NCBI GenBank assembly: GCA_040285825.1
Contig: JAUPSS010000014.1
Coordinates: 314,337-378,336, forward strand
Length of the DNA: 64,000 nt
Reading direction: 5' to 3'
Source: Eukaryota sp. TZLM1-RC
Taxonomy: Eukaryota > Metamonada: BaSk clade
Below, in pieces: positions 1 through 9,694 of this stretch (positions are counted from its first letter, which is position 1; every line of letters starts with the position of its first letter). Under the pieces are notes generated by a model. It had not been told where the DNA came from. It made no database searches and saw only the letters and a list, made by a program, of their open reading frames with translations. Both the position numbers and the translations under genes were made by a program.

Positions 1-1632
1 CCTTCTATATGTAGTATAAATATTCCAGATACTTTACTTTCGAATTACGAGATACCTCCTATAGACGATGATTCTGATTCGGACTTCGAAGACATCCCAT
101 CAATTTCATCCCTAAGTAGACACCAAGACTTACCTATTTTTTCTTCTTGGTTCTCTAAAATAAGATCTGAACAACAAATAGCCAAAAATAATAATGACCC
201 TCTATTTGAGAATGCAATTTTAGATGAAAATACTCAAATTTGGAAAAACAATAAAAATAAAATTTTAATTCCAAAAAGCCTCAGAAAACAGGCACTATTA
301 ATAATTCATGGATTGGTTCAATCAGGCCACCCCAGCAAAAACGACAGTCTACATAAACTGTCCAAAAGCGACTTTTTCTGGCCTAATATGAGAAGGGACC
401 TCATAAACCACATCAAAAGATGCCCAACTTGTCAAAAAACGGCACCAGTTAAAAGAACAAAAACACCCTCCACAGGTTCCCTTTGGGCAGATCGTCCTTT
501 TGCCAGACTAAATGTTGACACAATTGGACCTCTGAATACTGAAAGTGATGGTAATAAATACTTATTAGTATTTGTAGATTCTTTTACTGGATATTTAATT
601 TTAGTCCCTCTGAAGGAACTCAATGCCTTAGAGACCGCAGACGCTTTGATTTGGAACGTTTGCGCAATTTTTGGCATACCTATGTTAATTCATAGTGATA
701 ATGGTCCTGAGTTCGCCAATGAGACTTTTAAGATAGTGTGTAATAGATTAGCTATTGAGATGAGTAACTCAATACCCCACTACTCTGAAAGTAATGGACT
801 CGTAGAGCGAAAACATAGAGACGTTCTACAATGCTTGAGGAAATTATTAATAGATTTTAATGATTACGGAAATTGGTCTACTTATGTACCCATATCCCAA
901 CTATTAATAAATTCCACTAAAAGCAGAAAGACAGGTTTTACACCTTACGAACTAATGTTCGGATCTTCGATTAGTCCAAGATCGGACCCTGCAAACATAT
1001 TAGGAAACTTATCAAAATTTGATTCCAATATACCTTTATTAGACGATATTAAAATGAAAAATACTCGTCTGCAAGAAAAAAGGGAAGAAGCAGAGCGTCA
1101 TCAATCATTAAATACTCCGATTTCAGTAGACAATACTAATTCGCGCTCTATAGTATTTAATATTGGTGACTATGTCCTACGTAAAACCAAACAGAATAAT
1201 AAATTACATGGATCTTGGAACGGACCCTTTTTAGTAATAGACCATCCTTCCAACTCCACTTTATTATTAAAGAATCTTATCACTGGCACCGAATTAAAAG
1301 CTGCCAAGAAAGATTGTAAAATCTATAACGCAGATAATCCTCAGGATATCGGATTTCTAAAGGCAGTCGCAGCAGGCGATGCTGAGAAACATGTTATAGA
1401 GAAAATCCTCTCAGAATATAATTCTGACTCAGGTAGTTTCTGTACTGTTCAATGGTTTGGTGGTGAGACAACAGAAGAGCCTCTCCATTCAGTTAAACAT
1501 TCAGAAGCTTACAAGTTGTTCAGCAGGAATAACAAGAAAATTGGAAAACGTACCTCTAGTCAACGTAAGAGTACCTCCAATAACTCTACGCCTTGCAAGA
1601 GGCTCAGACGCAGTACTAGAATTAGGAAGTGA
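1..1632 (+). CDS. Ty3/gypsy chromovirus pol, 3' part (integrase plus chromodomain), 5' truncated by window edge
   Basis: The frame is open from base 1 to the stop at 1630-1632, so the start lies outside the window. The product would integrate retrotransposon cDNA. An HHCC zinc-binding domain is visible (His at 307 and 328, Cys at 421 and 430), followed by a DDE integrase core: Asp in VDTIGP at 517, Asp in HSDNGPEF at 697 and Glu in GLVERKHR at 805. The last two are separated by 35 residues, the D,D(35)E spacing known for retroviral-type integrases. A chromodomain-like segment beginning HVIEKILSEY at 1390 is followed by a basic tail rich in Ser, Arg and Lys. Integrase followed by a chromodomain is diagnostic of the chromovirus branch of Ty3/gypsy elements. 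Gag, protease and most of reverse transcriptase are not in the window. The visible part has no stops or frameshifts, so the insertion may be fairly recent. Confidence 0.93.
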   Translation, partial: PSICSINIPDTLLSNYEIPPIDDDSDSDFEDIPSISSLSRHQDLPIFSSWFSKIRSEQQIAKNNNDPLFENAILDENTQIWKNNKNKILIPKSLRKQALLIIHGLVQSGHPSKNDSLHKLSKSDFFWPNMRRDLINHIKRCPTCQKTAPVKRTKTPSTGSLWADRPFARLNVDTIGPLNTESDGNKYLLVFVDSFTGYLILVPLKELNALETADALIWNVCAIFGIPMLIHSDNGPEFANETFKIVCNRLAIEMSNSIPHYSESNGLVERKHRDVLQCLRKLLIDFNDYGNWSTYVPISQLLINSTKSRKTGFTPYELMFGSSISPRSDPANILGNLSKFDSNIPLLDDIKMKNTRLQEKREEAERHQSLNTPISVDNTNSRSIVFNIGDYVLRKTKQNNKLHGSWNGPFLVIDHPSNSTLLLKNLITGTELKAAKKDCKIYNADNPQDIGFLKAVAAGDAEKHVIEKILSEYNSDSGSFCTVQWFGGETTEEPLHSVKHSEAYKLFSRNNKKIGKRTSSQRKSTSNNSTPCKRLRRSTRIRK

Positions 1633-1730
1633 TGCTAATTCTCAGTTTAGATTAGGTTATTTGTAGTTATTTAGTTATTTAGTTATTTGTTTATAGTTTA
1701 GATTCATATTTATATAAGCCTATTAGCTCT

Positions 1731-1748
1731 GAAAAAGGGAAGAAGCAG
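1731..1748 (+). promoter_or_regulatory. Polypurine tract of the chromovirus
   Basis: An almost pure A/G run (GAAAAAGGGAAGAAGCAG) lies immediately before a TGTTGG LTR start and 98 bp after the pol stop codon. This is where the plus-strand primer of an LTR retrotransposon is expected. Position and composition are seen directly; the function is inferred. Confidence 0.7.
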
Positions 1749-1808
1749 TGTTGGCGCCCTAAGGCTTTTATAATATGAATAGAAAATAAATTATCTTTAT
1801 CTCAACCA
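1749..1808 (+). mobile_element. 3' LTR of the chromovirus (very short, right end uncertain)
   Basis: It starts TGTTGGCGCCCTAAGGC directly after the polypurine tract and contains a TATA-like stretch and AATAAA. About 43 bp match the solo LTR at 41438-41502 with two differences. The right end could be the CA at 1804 or at 1808. Beyond it, about 20 bp of unassigned sequence leads into the duplicated block holding CR copy 1. I cannot test for a target-site duplication because the 5' LTR is outside the window. Confidence 0.65.
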
Positions 1809-1919
1809 CTTTTGCAACCTAAGGCAACAACAAGAAAGAATTTGATTTCCATCAGAACTTTGTTGAATACCGTAAACCAAACAATATCAATATCGTATTT
1901 ATTTATAAAAACACCCAAA

Positions 1920-4436
1920 CTAAAGTCTTGGCATTGATTTTGGAGGTTCCGATGATGGCAGCATACTTTGTGATCTTTGTGGAAATCTATTAGGGTTCTG
2001 TGACCTTGTCCACACAATGGAGTAATCATCATCAGTTTGAAAACCCAAGTGGGCTTGTTCAATACCAGCTTTGAAATCTTGCACTGCGGTAGCTACCATC
2101 TGGAACTTTTCATTGTTTAAAACATAAAAGAAATCATCCTCTAGGGGACGGCGGGGAGAAAACTCAACTGTAGAAAAGTCTGTTGACTGAATGGAGAGCA
2201 GGAGTGAAGCTGAAAAATGTGGTTTTTCTGGATTGTAGTAGATTGACCTTGGTGTTCTCAGATGTTCTGCAACGTTTTTCCTTGATCTAATCTCTCCAGT
2301 CTTGATTTGTATCTGCAGTACTCCAAGATAATCGGCCGCATAATTGTTCCTTATGGCTTTCACTATCTCCTCCGCTGTTGGAAAATCGTGGGATTCAGAG
2401 GGCTTAAACACAACAGGGACAATAGCATCAATATCCGCTGTTCCGGGCGGGAGAACCACTATTGTTCGATGGATAAAGGCTCCCAGAAGCATAAAATAGA
2501 AGTCTTGGGGTTCTTGAAGGTCAACAGTGGTCAACATTGATTCACAAATACTTATATATCCAGCAGCATTCAGTTTTCTAGTATTTTTTGATGAAGGTAA
2601 TCGATAACAATGACAATTCTCCTCTAAGAATAAACGTAGAGGAATCGGATACAAGTGTGAGAAAAGTTGAAAATTGGCAGGTATTTGGATTAACGAGTTA
2701 TAATTGAATTGACTGAATTGAAACAAATAGAGGAGAACACCAACACAAACAGGCTCGATAAGGATTCCCAAGGTTGTAGGAGCAACATGAGTAGTGAGAA
2801 GCTCCTTCATGATATCAATCAATGTTGACTGCCATGGTGCACTTGCTTTCAAATGTAGATAATTCCATGCAAAATGGGACAGAATAGGATCAACAGTGGG
2901 AAGAAGATAGGAGAAAACTCTATTTCCAAAATTGGAAGGAAAGAATTTGATAACGGCAAAGCAATAATGAACAAAATGGGAGAGTAGTGACTCATGTATA
3001 GCAACACCCTCTAGAATAAGAGAGAGGACAATGGCAGCATCTTTTGGAAGGACAGTACTATTGAAGGCATTTTCCACCTTCAAATTTACCTGAGAAGCAA
3101 AAAACATGAGTGAACTTGAATTGAGCGCATATGTTAACCATAGAGGTCTACAACTAACAGCATTTCTGAGAGACAAAAGTGGAGACACCAACGTTTGAAA
3201 ATACCCTGATTGTGATTGGGGAGGAAACAACTGAAACATTCCCGTTGAAAGTGGAGGTAGTGTGGTGCCGCATTGCACATGACTAACCATGTAAGGTTTC
3301 AACATGGGAGTTCTATAAGCACCTTCCTTCACTGCATCATGGCAAAAATGACGAAGAGAAGTGTGTGTTCCTGCAACCACAACTAGTAATTGAAAATGTT
3401 GTGTAAATAGATTTCGTGCAGCATGGCGCAAACAGCGATATAGATTCCATTCACTATCCATCCCGTTTGTTCCTGTGTTGAGACAGTTGTTGATTAGGGA
3501 CACCGCACTTGAATCGATTAAACTGCTGACCTCATCAGCAAATAGGACATATACAAATTCACGGGAGTGGTTCCGCTGAAGCAGTTGCACTAACGTCTCC
3601 GTCATGGCAGATATCGGCTCATTCTGCCGAAAATGGCCATTGAAAAGTTCCTTTGCCTGATCGACAACATTGTGGAAGGCTTCAACATACTCAGATCTTT
3701 TCGTCACCCCTTTCCAATCAGTTGGCTGTTCAGAGAGGAAAGATGCAATGATCATACACTGACAAGCAAATACAAACATTTTTACTCGTTCCCCTCTTTC
3801 CTCTTGTTGACAGGCCACTGGAACTAATGATTGAACAAAGGAAATTACACTAGGATCTGAAGGCGGCCAGGTATCTAATATGTCTCCAGTTTTTGAGTAT
3901 CTTGGGAAAGTAAAGTATGATGCCTTGTATTTGGTGTCGTTTTGTAGCCTGCTACATGTTTCGATCATAAATCTGGTCTTGCCCATACCAGTTGAGTTGA
4001 TAAGAGGTAGTACATTGGAATGGTAATTTAAAAGCAGATTAGTAGATGTATACTGAGGTAGGAGTTTCATAAACGTCTGGTAATGTCCAATATCTACATA
4101 GTCAGGTACCAAAAGATCTTGTTGCAGATTTCGTGCTATTTGATCTGGTCTGTCTACTTCTATACTCTCTTGTACAAGGTGGAAAACATGCAGGGGAGGT
4201 TCAGTGGGTGCTTTGTGTAATGATAGTAGACTTGAATCAACGTTGAGCATCAAAATCAGTGGTTCCAATGAATTGAGGTATACGTCCTCTACTTGGTTCA
4301 CTGGAAATCCTGCACGTCGTGCTTTCATAAGAAATCGTGGAAGGTCTTTCACCTGATTATCAGGACCGCTCATCTCTTGGAGCAATGATACAAACTTTGG
4401 AAGGTCATGAACATACAGAGTCGTTTCTGTAGGCAT
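1920..4436 (-). CDS. Crinkler/RHS-type (CR) protein, P-loop NTPase plus REase-fold nuclease, copy 1
   Basis: An 838-residue protein starting MPTETT. Residues 147-155 (NSTGMGKTR) form a Walker A loop and 296-303 (YVLFADEV) a Walker B strand ending in Asp-Glu. Near the C-terminus, Asp at about 668/670 (TADIDAIVP) and a QIK triplet at 710-712 (LQIQIK) match the D...(E/Q)xK pattern of restriction-endonuclease-fold nucleases. A header region, then an NTPase, then a nuclease is the architecture described for the Crinkler and RHS (retrotransposon hot spot) effector families. I see no signal peptide or membrane segment. The substrate and cellular role are unknown. The gene is intronless and lies in a duplicated transposon-rich block. 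Family assignment is from motifs and layout, not a search. An otherwise unrelated STAND-like NTPase is the alternative. Confidence 0.7.
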   Translation of the reverse strand: MPTETTLYVHDLPKFVSLLQEMSGPDNQVKDLPRFLMKARRAGFPVNQVEDVYLNSLEPLILMLNVDSSLLSLHKAPTEPPLHVFHLVQESIEVDRPDQIARNLQQDLLVPDYVDIGHYQTFMKLLPQYTSTNLLLNYHSNVLPLINSTGMGKTRFMIETCSRLQNDTKYKASYFTFPRYSKTGDILDTWPPSDPSVISFVQSLVPVACQQEERGERVKMFVFACQCMIIASFLSEQPTDWKGVTKRSEYVEAFHNVVDQAKELFNGHFRQNEPISAMTETLVQLLQRNHSREFVYVLFADEVSSLIDSSAVSLINNCLNTGTNGMDSEWNLYRCLRHAARNLFTQHFQLLVVVAGTHTSLRHFCHDAVKEGAYRTPMLKPYMVSHVQCGTTLPPLSTGMFQLFPPQSQSGYFQTLVSPLLSLRNAVSCRPLWLTYALNSSSLMFFASQVNLKVENAFNSTVLPKDAAIVLSLILEGVAIHESLLSHFVHYCFAVIKFFPSNFGNRVFSYLLPTVDPILSHFAWNYLHLKASAPWQSTLIDIMKELLTTHVAPTTLGILIEPVCVGVLLYLFQFSQFNYNSLIQIPANFQLFSHLYPIPLRLFLEENCHCYRLPSSKNTRKLNAAGYISICESMLTTVDLQEPQDFYFMLLGAFIHRTIVVLPPGTADIDAIVPVVFKPSESHDFPTAEEIVKAIRNNYAADYLGVLQIQIKTGEIRSRKNVAEHLRTPRSIYYNPEKPHFSASLLLSIQSTDFSTVEFSPRRPLEDDFFYVLNNEKFQMVATAVQDFKAGIEQAHLGFQTDDDYSIVWTRSQNPNRFPQRSQSMLPSSEPPKSMPRL

Positions 4437-5559
4437 GTTGCTGGTAGAAGGATAAACTGTAGATAGTGGTAATGAATTCAGAAAGAGGATATCACAATAT
4501 TATGGTCCTTCTCTGACTATAAAATTACTTCTCTGTGGAGTTCCTGCGATGCAAGACGTAGACGCTGTTGAATGTGATAGTTGGATGAAGCAAATTAGTA
4601 GTATTTTTAATTATATCAAATAATGAGAAATAATTTAGATTGTCTGTCAATCCAAAAACAAACTTAAGCATGCTGTTGGTTCGTGCCACTCACTCTACAG
4701 TATCAAAACAATGGTTGTTATCTTGTGACCAAATAGATGGACCGTGAAGTGTGTGGAATATAGTTGTGATTCCGAAATACGTAGCACACTCTAGAATAGT
4801 GTAAAGACTAACACGAACGCATAATACATTACAAATATGGCCAGTATTCAAACAAAAGTCGATACAAAATTTTTTTGATAACGTAGACATTACACAAGAT
4901 GATGAACATAGTTTTTGGCTATTGAAACAAACTATATTAAGATTTGAGAGCAAAACAAGTAACTATTGATATAACCCTTGGATGCCACGTAAACAACTTT
5001 GCTATGTTGCCTATGATATTATACTTAATGCTGTTTTCACTCTTTGAAGGGGTAATCCATCACCCACTTTTCCCAAACCAAATAATCTCTTCACGATTTG
5101 CAACCATGTTTTTAATTATCTGGACAAAATTGCTGAACCTCCTTTGGCGACAGATATAAAAAGTCAATGCGATCAAGGCGAATGGCTTTTCTTTTTCCTT
5201 GATTAAGATGATAATCCATTAAACTTCAACTGCCAGTGTTGTCTCTGTGAAGATTTCCAGTAAGTCAAGTTCCAGTTCAATAGGTTGAGCAACATCGACA
5301 AACATTGTTGTTATTGATATAAGATACTGATAATAGACCTGAACAGAATAGCAGTATGGAATCAGTTGACTCAACGGAGGAGCGAACATCATCAAGTGAG
5401 GCTTGGGTGCTATGACTAATGCCTGAATTCAGTGATCCACCAGCTTGACCAGCTGTCCAACAGACTAGATTCCGGTAGCTGAACTCCATGGCCATGCAGA
5501 AAGTGTCGGAATTCTCAAAAGGCCTTTGATGCTACCTGGGGTGCTAGTTGCTTTCTGCT

Positions 5560-6190
5560 ACTGGGTCCTGAATTGCTTGCAATCAGTACGTGGAATTATT
5601 CTACTTTACCTGCGGCTTGGGTCTTCTTCATTTGTCATGATATTTGTGATACTTATCCTCACACGAAAAAGCGAATAATTTTGAATTTGGATAAGTCAAC
5701 CGTACCTTTAATTTCCAGGTATAATGGAATTCAATGGAATAAAATCAACCATTACATTTTTTTGCAAAAACTCCGATCATTATTCTTGATTCTTGGACTT
5801 CTTCTATTGAATGTTGAATTAATTTTGATGCAAATAATTCTCTTCTTGTTCAGACAAATACATCATTGCTAAATATACAAAACCTTTGTTTTTTGCTAAT
5901 GAAATTTCTCATGCTCTACATAATCTTAGCTAAGGTTGCTTTGGCATTCTTTGGCGATTTAAGTGTACTCGCTAAGCAAATGGCTCGGACATTTTTCACT
6001 CATGTTTACTGGCAAAACAAGTTTGTGAATTCAATTTAACAGTGTGGTGAAATTAATTTGTGATTCTTTGTCTTCCTGTGGGCAATTTTCAGAATCTTTA
6101 ACTGCTACGAGGTATGTTTTCAAGACGTGGAGATTAAGGTGTGTTTTTGATTGTTCTGTTTTTCTTCATTGCTTAATAAAAGAAATTTAG
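5560..6190 (+). pseudogene. Beta-family non-LTR retrotransposon 3' fragment (block copy 1)
   Basis: Discontinuous reading frames here resemble the 3' coding end of the beta element at 12.5-14.4 kb. Examples are NFDANNSLL against its NSDVNNPLL, and ALAFFGDLSVLAKQ followed by FFTHVYWQNKFVNSI against its AMAFLEDFV and FNRVYWQNRIVFSI. The fragment ends in an A-rich tail near 6190 (TTAATAAAAGAAA). Several stops interrupt it. An identical fragment lies in block copy 2. Confidence 0.55.
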
Positions 6191-6591
6191 TCTTTTCATG
6201 TGAAATAAATTAAAGAAGACTGTGATAATTATCTCAAATTTTGAGCTTTGAAAGACTGAAATGCCCAATTTTTAGAATCACACTTACTGATTAAAGCACA
6301 TTGTAGTCAGTCCCAGAAAGTAAATTTCCTCATTTTTTGAAAAGAAATACTGGCTCCAACCTTGGGATTCTGTTTTTGCCCGGTGTACACTACGGTGTGC
6401 ACTATGAAGTATTAAGCAAAACATCAGAATTACAAAGTAGTTGTGGTTTTTGCTTTTTTGTTTATGCATTGAATTCATTATTGGCAAAAAAATTGCGTGT
6501 CTAAAAGAATTAAGGTAAAAAACGTGATTGAAATTTGTTTATAAACCATAATGACAGCATTATTAATAGGAAAGGCGGGGTGTAAATTTTC

Positions 6592-6864
6592 TCAGCTTAA
6601 ACATGAGAAAAACACAATGACTGAATTGTCAATGATGTTGAAACGAAGCTCTAATTTAGATAGAATACACAGAACACAGGCGAGTGCACCAGCACCTTTA
6701 GGGCCAATATTGTTTGACTGAAGATTCATAGTAGTTATAGAACCATCCAAATCGTCACCTAACCATTCAATCCATCCCAATTCATAATTTGACTCGATGT
6801 CATCAAGAATATTTTTTCCACGCATTGGCTGTTTCATTTCACCATGTTCCTTCACTTTTGGCAT
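6592..6864 (-). pseudogene. Leucine-rich-repeat fragment (block copy 1)
   Basis: A 90-codon open stretch contains the segment ITTMNLQSNNIGPKGAGALA, which fits a ribonuclease-inhibitor-type LRR unit (LxLxxNxIGxxGAxALA). The rest is not recognisable. In block copy 2 the same stretch has a Trp codon changed to TGA, which suggests a decayed gene. It lies downstream of the kinase relic on the same strand and may once have been its C-terminal part. Confidence 0.45.
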
Positions 6865-7382
6865 TCCTTCATTATTAAGTGAAACTGTGTTGGGTGAATT
6901 CCTTGTGTGAAAATGGTTGTGTAGCTGCTTTCAAGGTATCAGTTCCATGGGTAATAGTTCCTACTCCTCCAAAATTTTCCTTTCGAAAAAATTGCTGTTT
7001 GCTAGATTTACTATCAACTTTCTTTCTGTCACGTATTGGTAAATGGTCTAATGAAGCCAATTTCATATGTAATGTCGATTGTGTTAATACTACATCCACA
7101 TCACATATGATGACGTGAACACCTTCCTAAAGAGGCAAGTCACGTTTAGCTACTGCTAACATCTCTTTTTATATTAAATCAATTGGTGAATTGTCAGTGT
7201 TGTCAATGAGATCCATTATTGCAAAGTACCTAACTCCAAGTTCCTTGGAATAACAATGTAATGAAGCTCTAATAGTTCCATTATTTTCAGTGTAACACGA
7301 ACTTCTGGGCCAGCATTATTTATAAATTCACTATCAATCAATCAAGTGCATAATGACAAAGTGGCATGTTATCGAAAGTTAA

Positions 7383-7629
7383 TCAATCCACAACACGTAA
7401 TTTGTTCTTAAAAGCAGTCAAAACAGACCAAACCTCTGACTTACTTGGTCTTTGGGTAAAATCAAACTCTAAACATTGAGAAAGTAAAGGGTATAAACTT
7501 AAAGGTAGGTCTTGATGCAGAGGAATAGATGGATGGTTACCAGAAGTTAGTTTATCGATAATAATTTGTTTTTTGCGGTTTCCATGTACTATGCCCTGCC
7601 AAATACTTTGACCAGTAAAGACAAATAGT
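7383..7629 (-). pseudogene. Protein kinase C-lobe fragment (block copy 1)
   Basis: The frame reads FVFTGQSIWQGIVHGNRKK, then a region with SIPLHQDLPLSLYPLLSQCL and FDFTQRPSKSEV. This is the typical end of a TKL-type kinase domain (W..I..G.RP..P...CP..L..L...CL..D...RPS). Only the last 80 residues or so are in copy 1, because the duplicated block ends at 7629 inside the kinase. The upstream part survives in copy 2 at 20.8-21.5 kb. This piece cannot encode an active kinase. Confidence 0.65.
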
Positions 7630-8872
7630 TGACAAGTGTTGATGAGTTCCATCCCAAAATTTTTGCTTTGTCAGATGTAGACACTGCCAGTCATCAGCAA
7701 CTAGATCAATTATGTACAGTTATAAACTCCCTACCTCCCCAATCAAAATATCTGTTGATTGCAATCACGTCACGTCAGCATTTCCATCGTCAGTTTTCTT
7801 CATTGTGCTCTTCATTTTCCACCAGCACTCCGGCCACTACTTCACGGTCAGATTTGATAAGGGAAAAAGTTCAAAAGTACGGGTCAAAAATAGCTGATGA
7901 CGTCAACATTCGTGAAATATCTCTATGGTGTTTTGGATTAGATTCAAATGAAATTTCTCTTGTTTTTTCCATAATTGATTCAAATCTTGCTCAATGTTCA
8001 TCAATAAGAAGAATCTATCAATCAGATTTTGTCAAAGCAATCAATCAAATCAAGGAAGATCAATCACAATCACGTTATTTGACACGTATTGATTGTAATC
8101 ACCTTCCCAATCTGGAAGAAGTCGTTGGTTTGGAAGAAGTTAAAATGGTATTTAAAGATTTAATAGAATTACCTCTTAATTTCCCTTCTTTATATAAGAC
8201 AAATAAAGTTCTTCAAACATTGTTGTTGACCGCTTTACCAAACTCTGGTTGCCGTTTTCTTGCTCAATCATTTGCCAAATCAATCAATTTTGATTTTTAC
8301 ACTCTTAATCCTTCTTTCAACAATGATTTGCAAGACTTTTGGCGTATCGTTTCTTATTCCTTCAGCTTATTTTGCAAAAAATCGAATTCACTTTTATTTA
8401 TTGAGAATATTGACCAATTTGATTGTGTTTCTAATAGAGTTTTGAACAGCATAATTGATGGAATTAAGCTTGTTAAGCAATCATTTAAATCAAATTTAAT
8501 TGTCATCATGACGTCATCCAATCCAGATTTGATTGATTTTGGCCTATTCAGAATGATTGATGAAGTTTTGTTTGTTCATCCACCTGATGCAAAGGAACGA
8601 GAGTCTTTAATCAAAAAATATCTATCAAAATTTCCTAAATTAAATAGTCAAATTAATCCAAAATTATTAGCTGAAGAAAGTTCTTTGATAACTTCTGGAA
8701 ATTTAAAAATTGTGTTGAACAGGTAGTTTTGAATAGTAAAAAAGATATTTCTTTGATTAATAATGCTGACTTTGTAAGATCTTTTAGTCGTTGTTCTCAA
8801 TATTCATCAACAGAATTAACAAAATTGGCTGAATTCATGGATAGATTTCATGATGGTGCTGGTCTTCGTTAG
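7629..8872 (+). pseudogene. AAA ATPase, PEX1/PEX6-like, 5' truncated with one frameshift
   Basis: The coding sequence begins abruptly at the edge of the duplicated block, with an in-frame stop at 7626-7628 inside the block, so the 5' part of the gene was lost. What remains is the end of one AAA domain, then a second domain recognisable from VVGLEEVKMVFKDLIELPLN. The second Walker A is degenerate (ALPNSGCRFLAQSF, lacking GKT) and Walker B reads LLFIENID instead of the usual FFDEID. The frame shifts near 8703-8719, in or beside an A run; the following frame (CVEQVVLNSKKD to DGAGLR, stop 8870-8872) matches an AAA C-terminus and is duplicated at 46.2 kb. The PEX1-like D2 spacing is suggestive; other type II AAA proteins are possible. 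The loss of catalytic residues may predate the truncation. Confidence 0.6.
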
Positions 8873-9222
8873 TTTTTAATCATTGTTTTGTTGAGCAATA
8901 AATGTATTATATCGTTCAGATTGTTTTTAAGTTTCAAGTAATAACTATAGATTTATACCCAAAGAGGTGAGTTGATATATTTTGTTTTCGAAGCTCTACT
9001 ATTTACAGCAATAGTGCTGCTCTCAATGATAGAAACTTGACATTTAAATCATATCATATGTTTAGGTAGTTGGATTAAAAGTGACGAAATTATTTACTAT
9101 GCAGATCGAATTAATTTTCTATGCAGATACCTTAGCTAAATAGAGTTAGAACTAATTGAACTGATGATGTTCGTTGATATTTCCAAGAATAAAAATTAAA
9201 TATTACTTTATGGTATTATTTC
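8873..9222. repeat. AAA 3' flank, shared with the inverted copy at 45836-46191
   Basis: There is no gene here. The sequence is similar, with gaps, to the reverse complement of 45836-46191. Shared marks include TTTGTTTTCGAAGCTCTACT (8980s), GTTGATATTTCCAAGAATAA (9173 onward) and ACTTTATGGTATTATTT just before 9222. It therefore marks one arm of an old inverted duplication. Confidence 0.7.
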
Positions 9223-9694
9223 ATGGCACAAACTGCAAGAATATCGTGTATCAAAGAGCCTCTGCTGAAGGAAACACTTTCTCTGAATAATTTTGGTTCT
9301 GATGATAGAGGTGATGTATACTGTGATTGGATTGATAATTCTGAAGCTATTGTTGACTTTGTCTCATGTAATGTTGCAAATGATACTTTGGTTCACAGAA
9401 GAAAACTTAATCCTGTGGCTGCTCTGGATTTCAAAGCAAAAGAGAAACATAGAAAATATGATACAGATATTGAAGTGGCTAATGTCGATAGAAATACACT
9501 GCTGGTTTTTATTGCTTTCCCATTTTCGATAAATGGAAGATTATCAGTTGAAGCATAAACATTTTGAATGACTTCCAAAAAATGGTGCAAGAAAAAACAA
9601 TGAAAAGATTTGATATTTTTTATGGCGTTCACGGATTCAATTTGCCATTATTAATTGATTACCACGGTTTTTCAATCGAATAAGAGAAGCTTGA
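9223..9694 (+). pseudogene. Alpha-family non-LTR retrotransposon fragment (endonuclease domain)
   Basis: A 111-codon open frame begins MAQTARISCIKEP and contains SDDRGDVYCDW followed by AIVDFVSCNV. These are the acidic residues of a restriction-like endonuclease domain found at the C-terminus of R2-type non-LTR retrotransposons. The fragment is nearly identical to 11914-12388 and ends at AGAGAAGCTT, where the next element begins. It starts in mid-domain (5' truncated), which is common for LINE insertions. Confidence 0.75.

Larger units (their letters stand above)
1830..7629. repeat. 5.8-kb duplicated block, copy 1
   Basis: This stretch matches 15019-20818 almost base for base, in the same orientation and offset by about 13,189 bp. 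It holds CR copy 1, its 5' flank, a beta-family LINE tail, an LRR relic and the C-terminal end of a kinase relic. The right edge falls at ACAAATAGT, where copy 1 runs into the AAA ATPase gene and copy 2 continues into the rest of the kinase pseudogene. The left edge joins the chromovirus LTR. About 1 kb at 4650-5560 (copy 2: 17840-18748), 6190-6590 and 7100-7380 contain no gene I can recognise. Confidence 0.9.

Noticed and set aside
4690-5160. Overlapping open frames upstream of CR copy 1 (and in copy 2) as genes
   Set aside because: They have no recognisable domains and unnatural composition. Conservation between the blocks reflects recent duplication, not selection.
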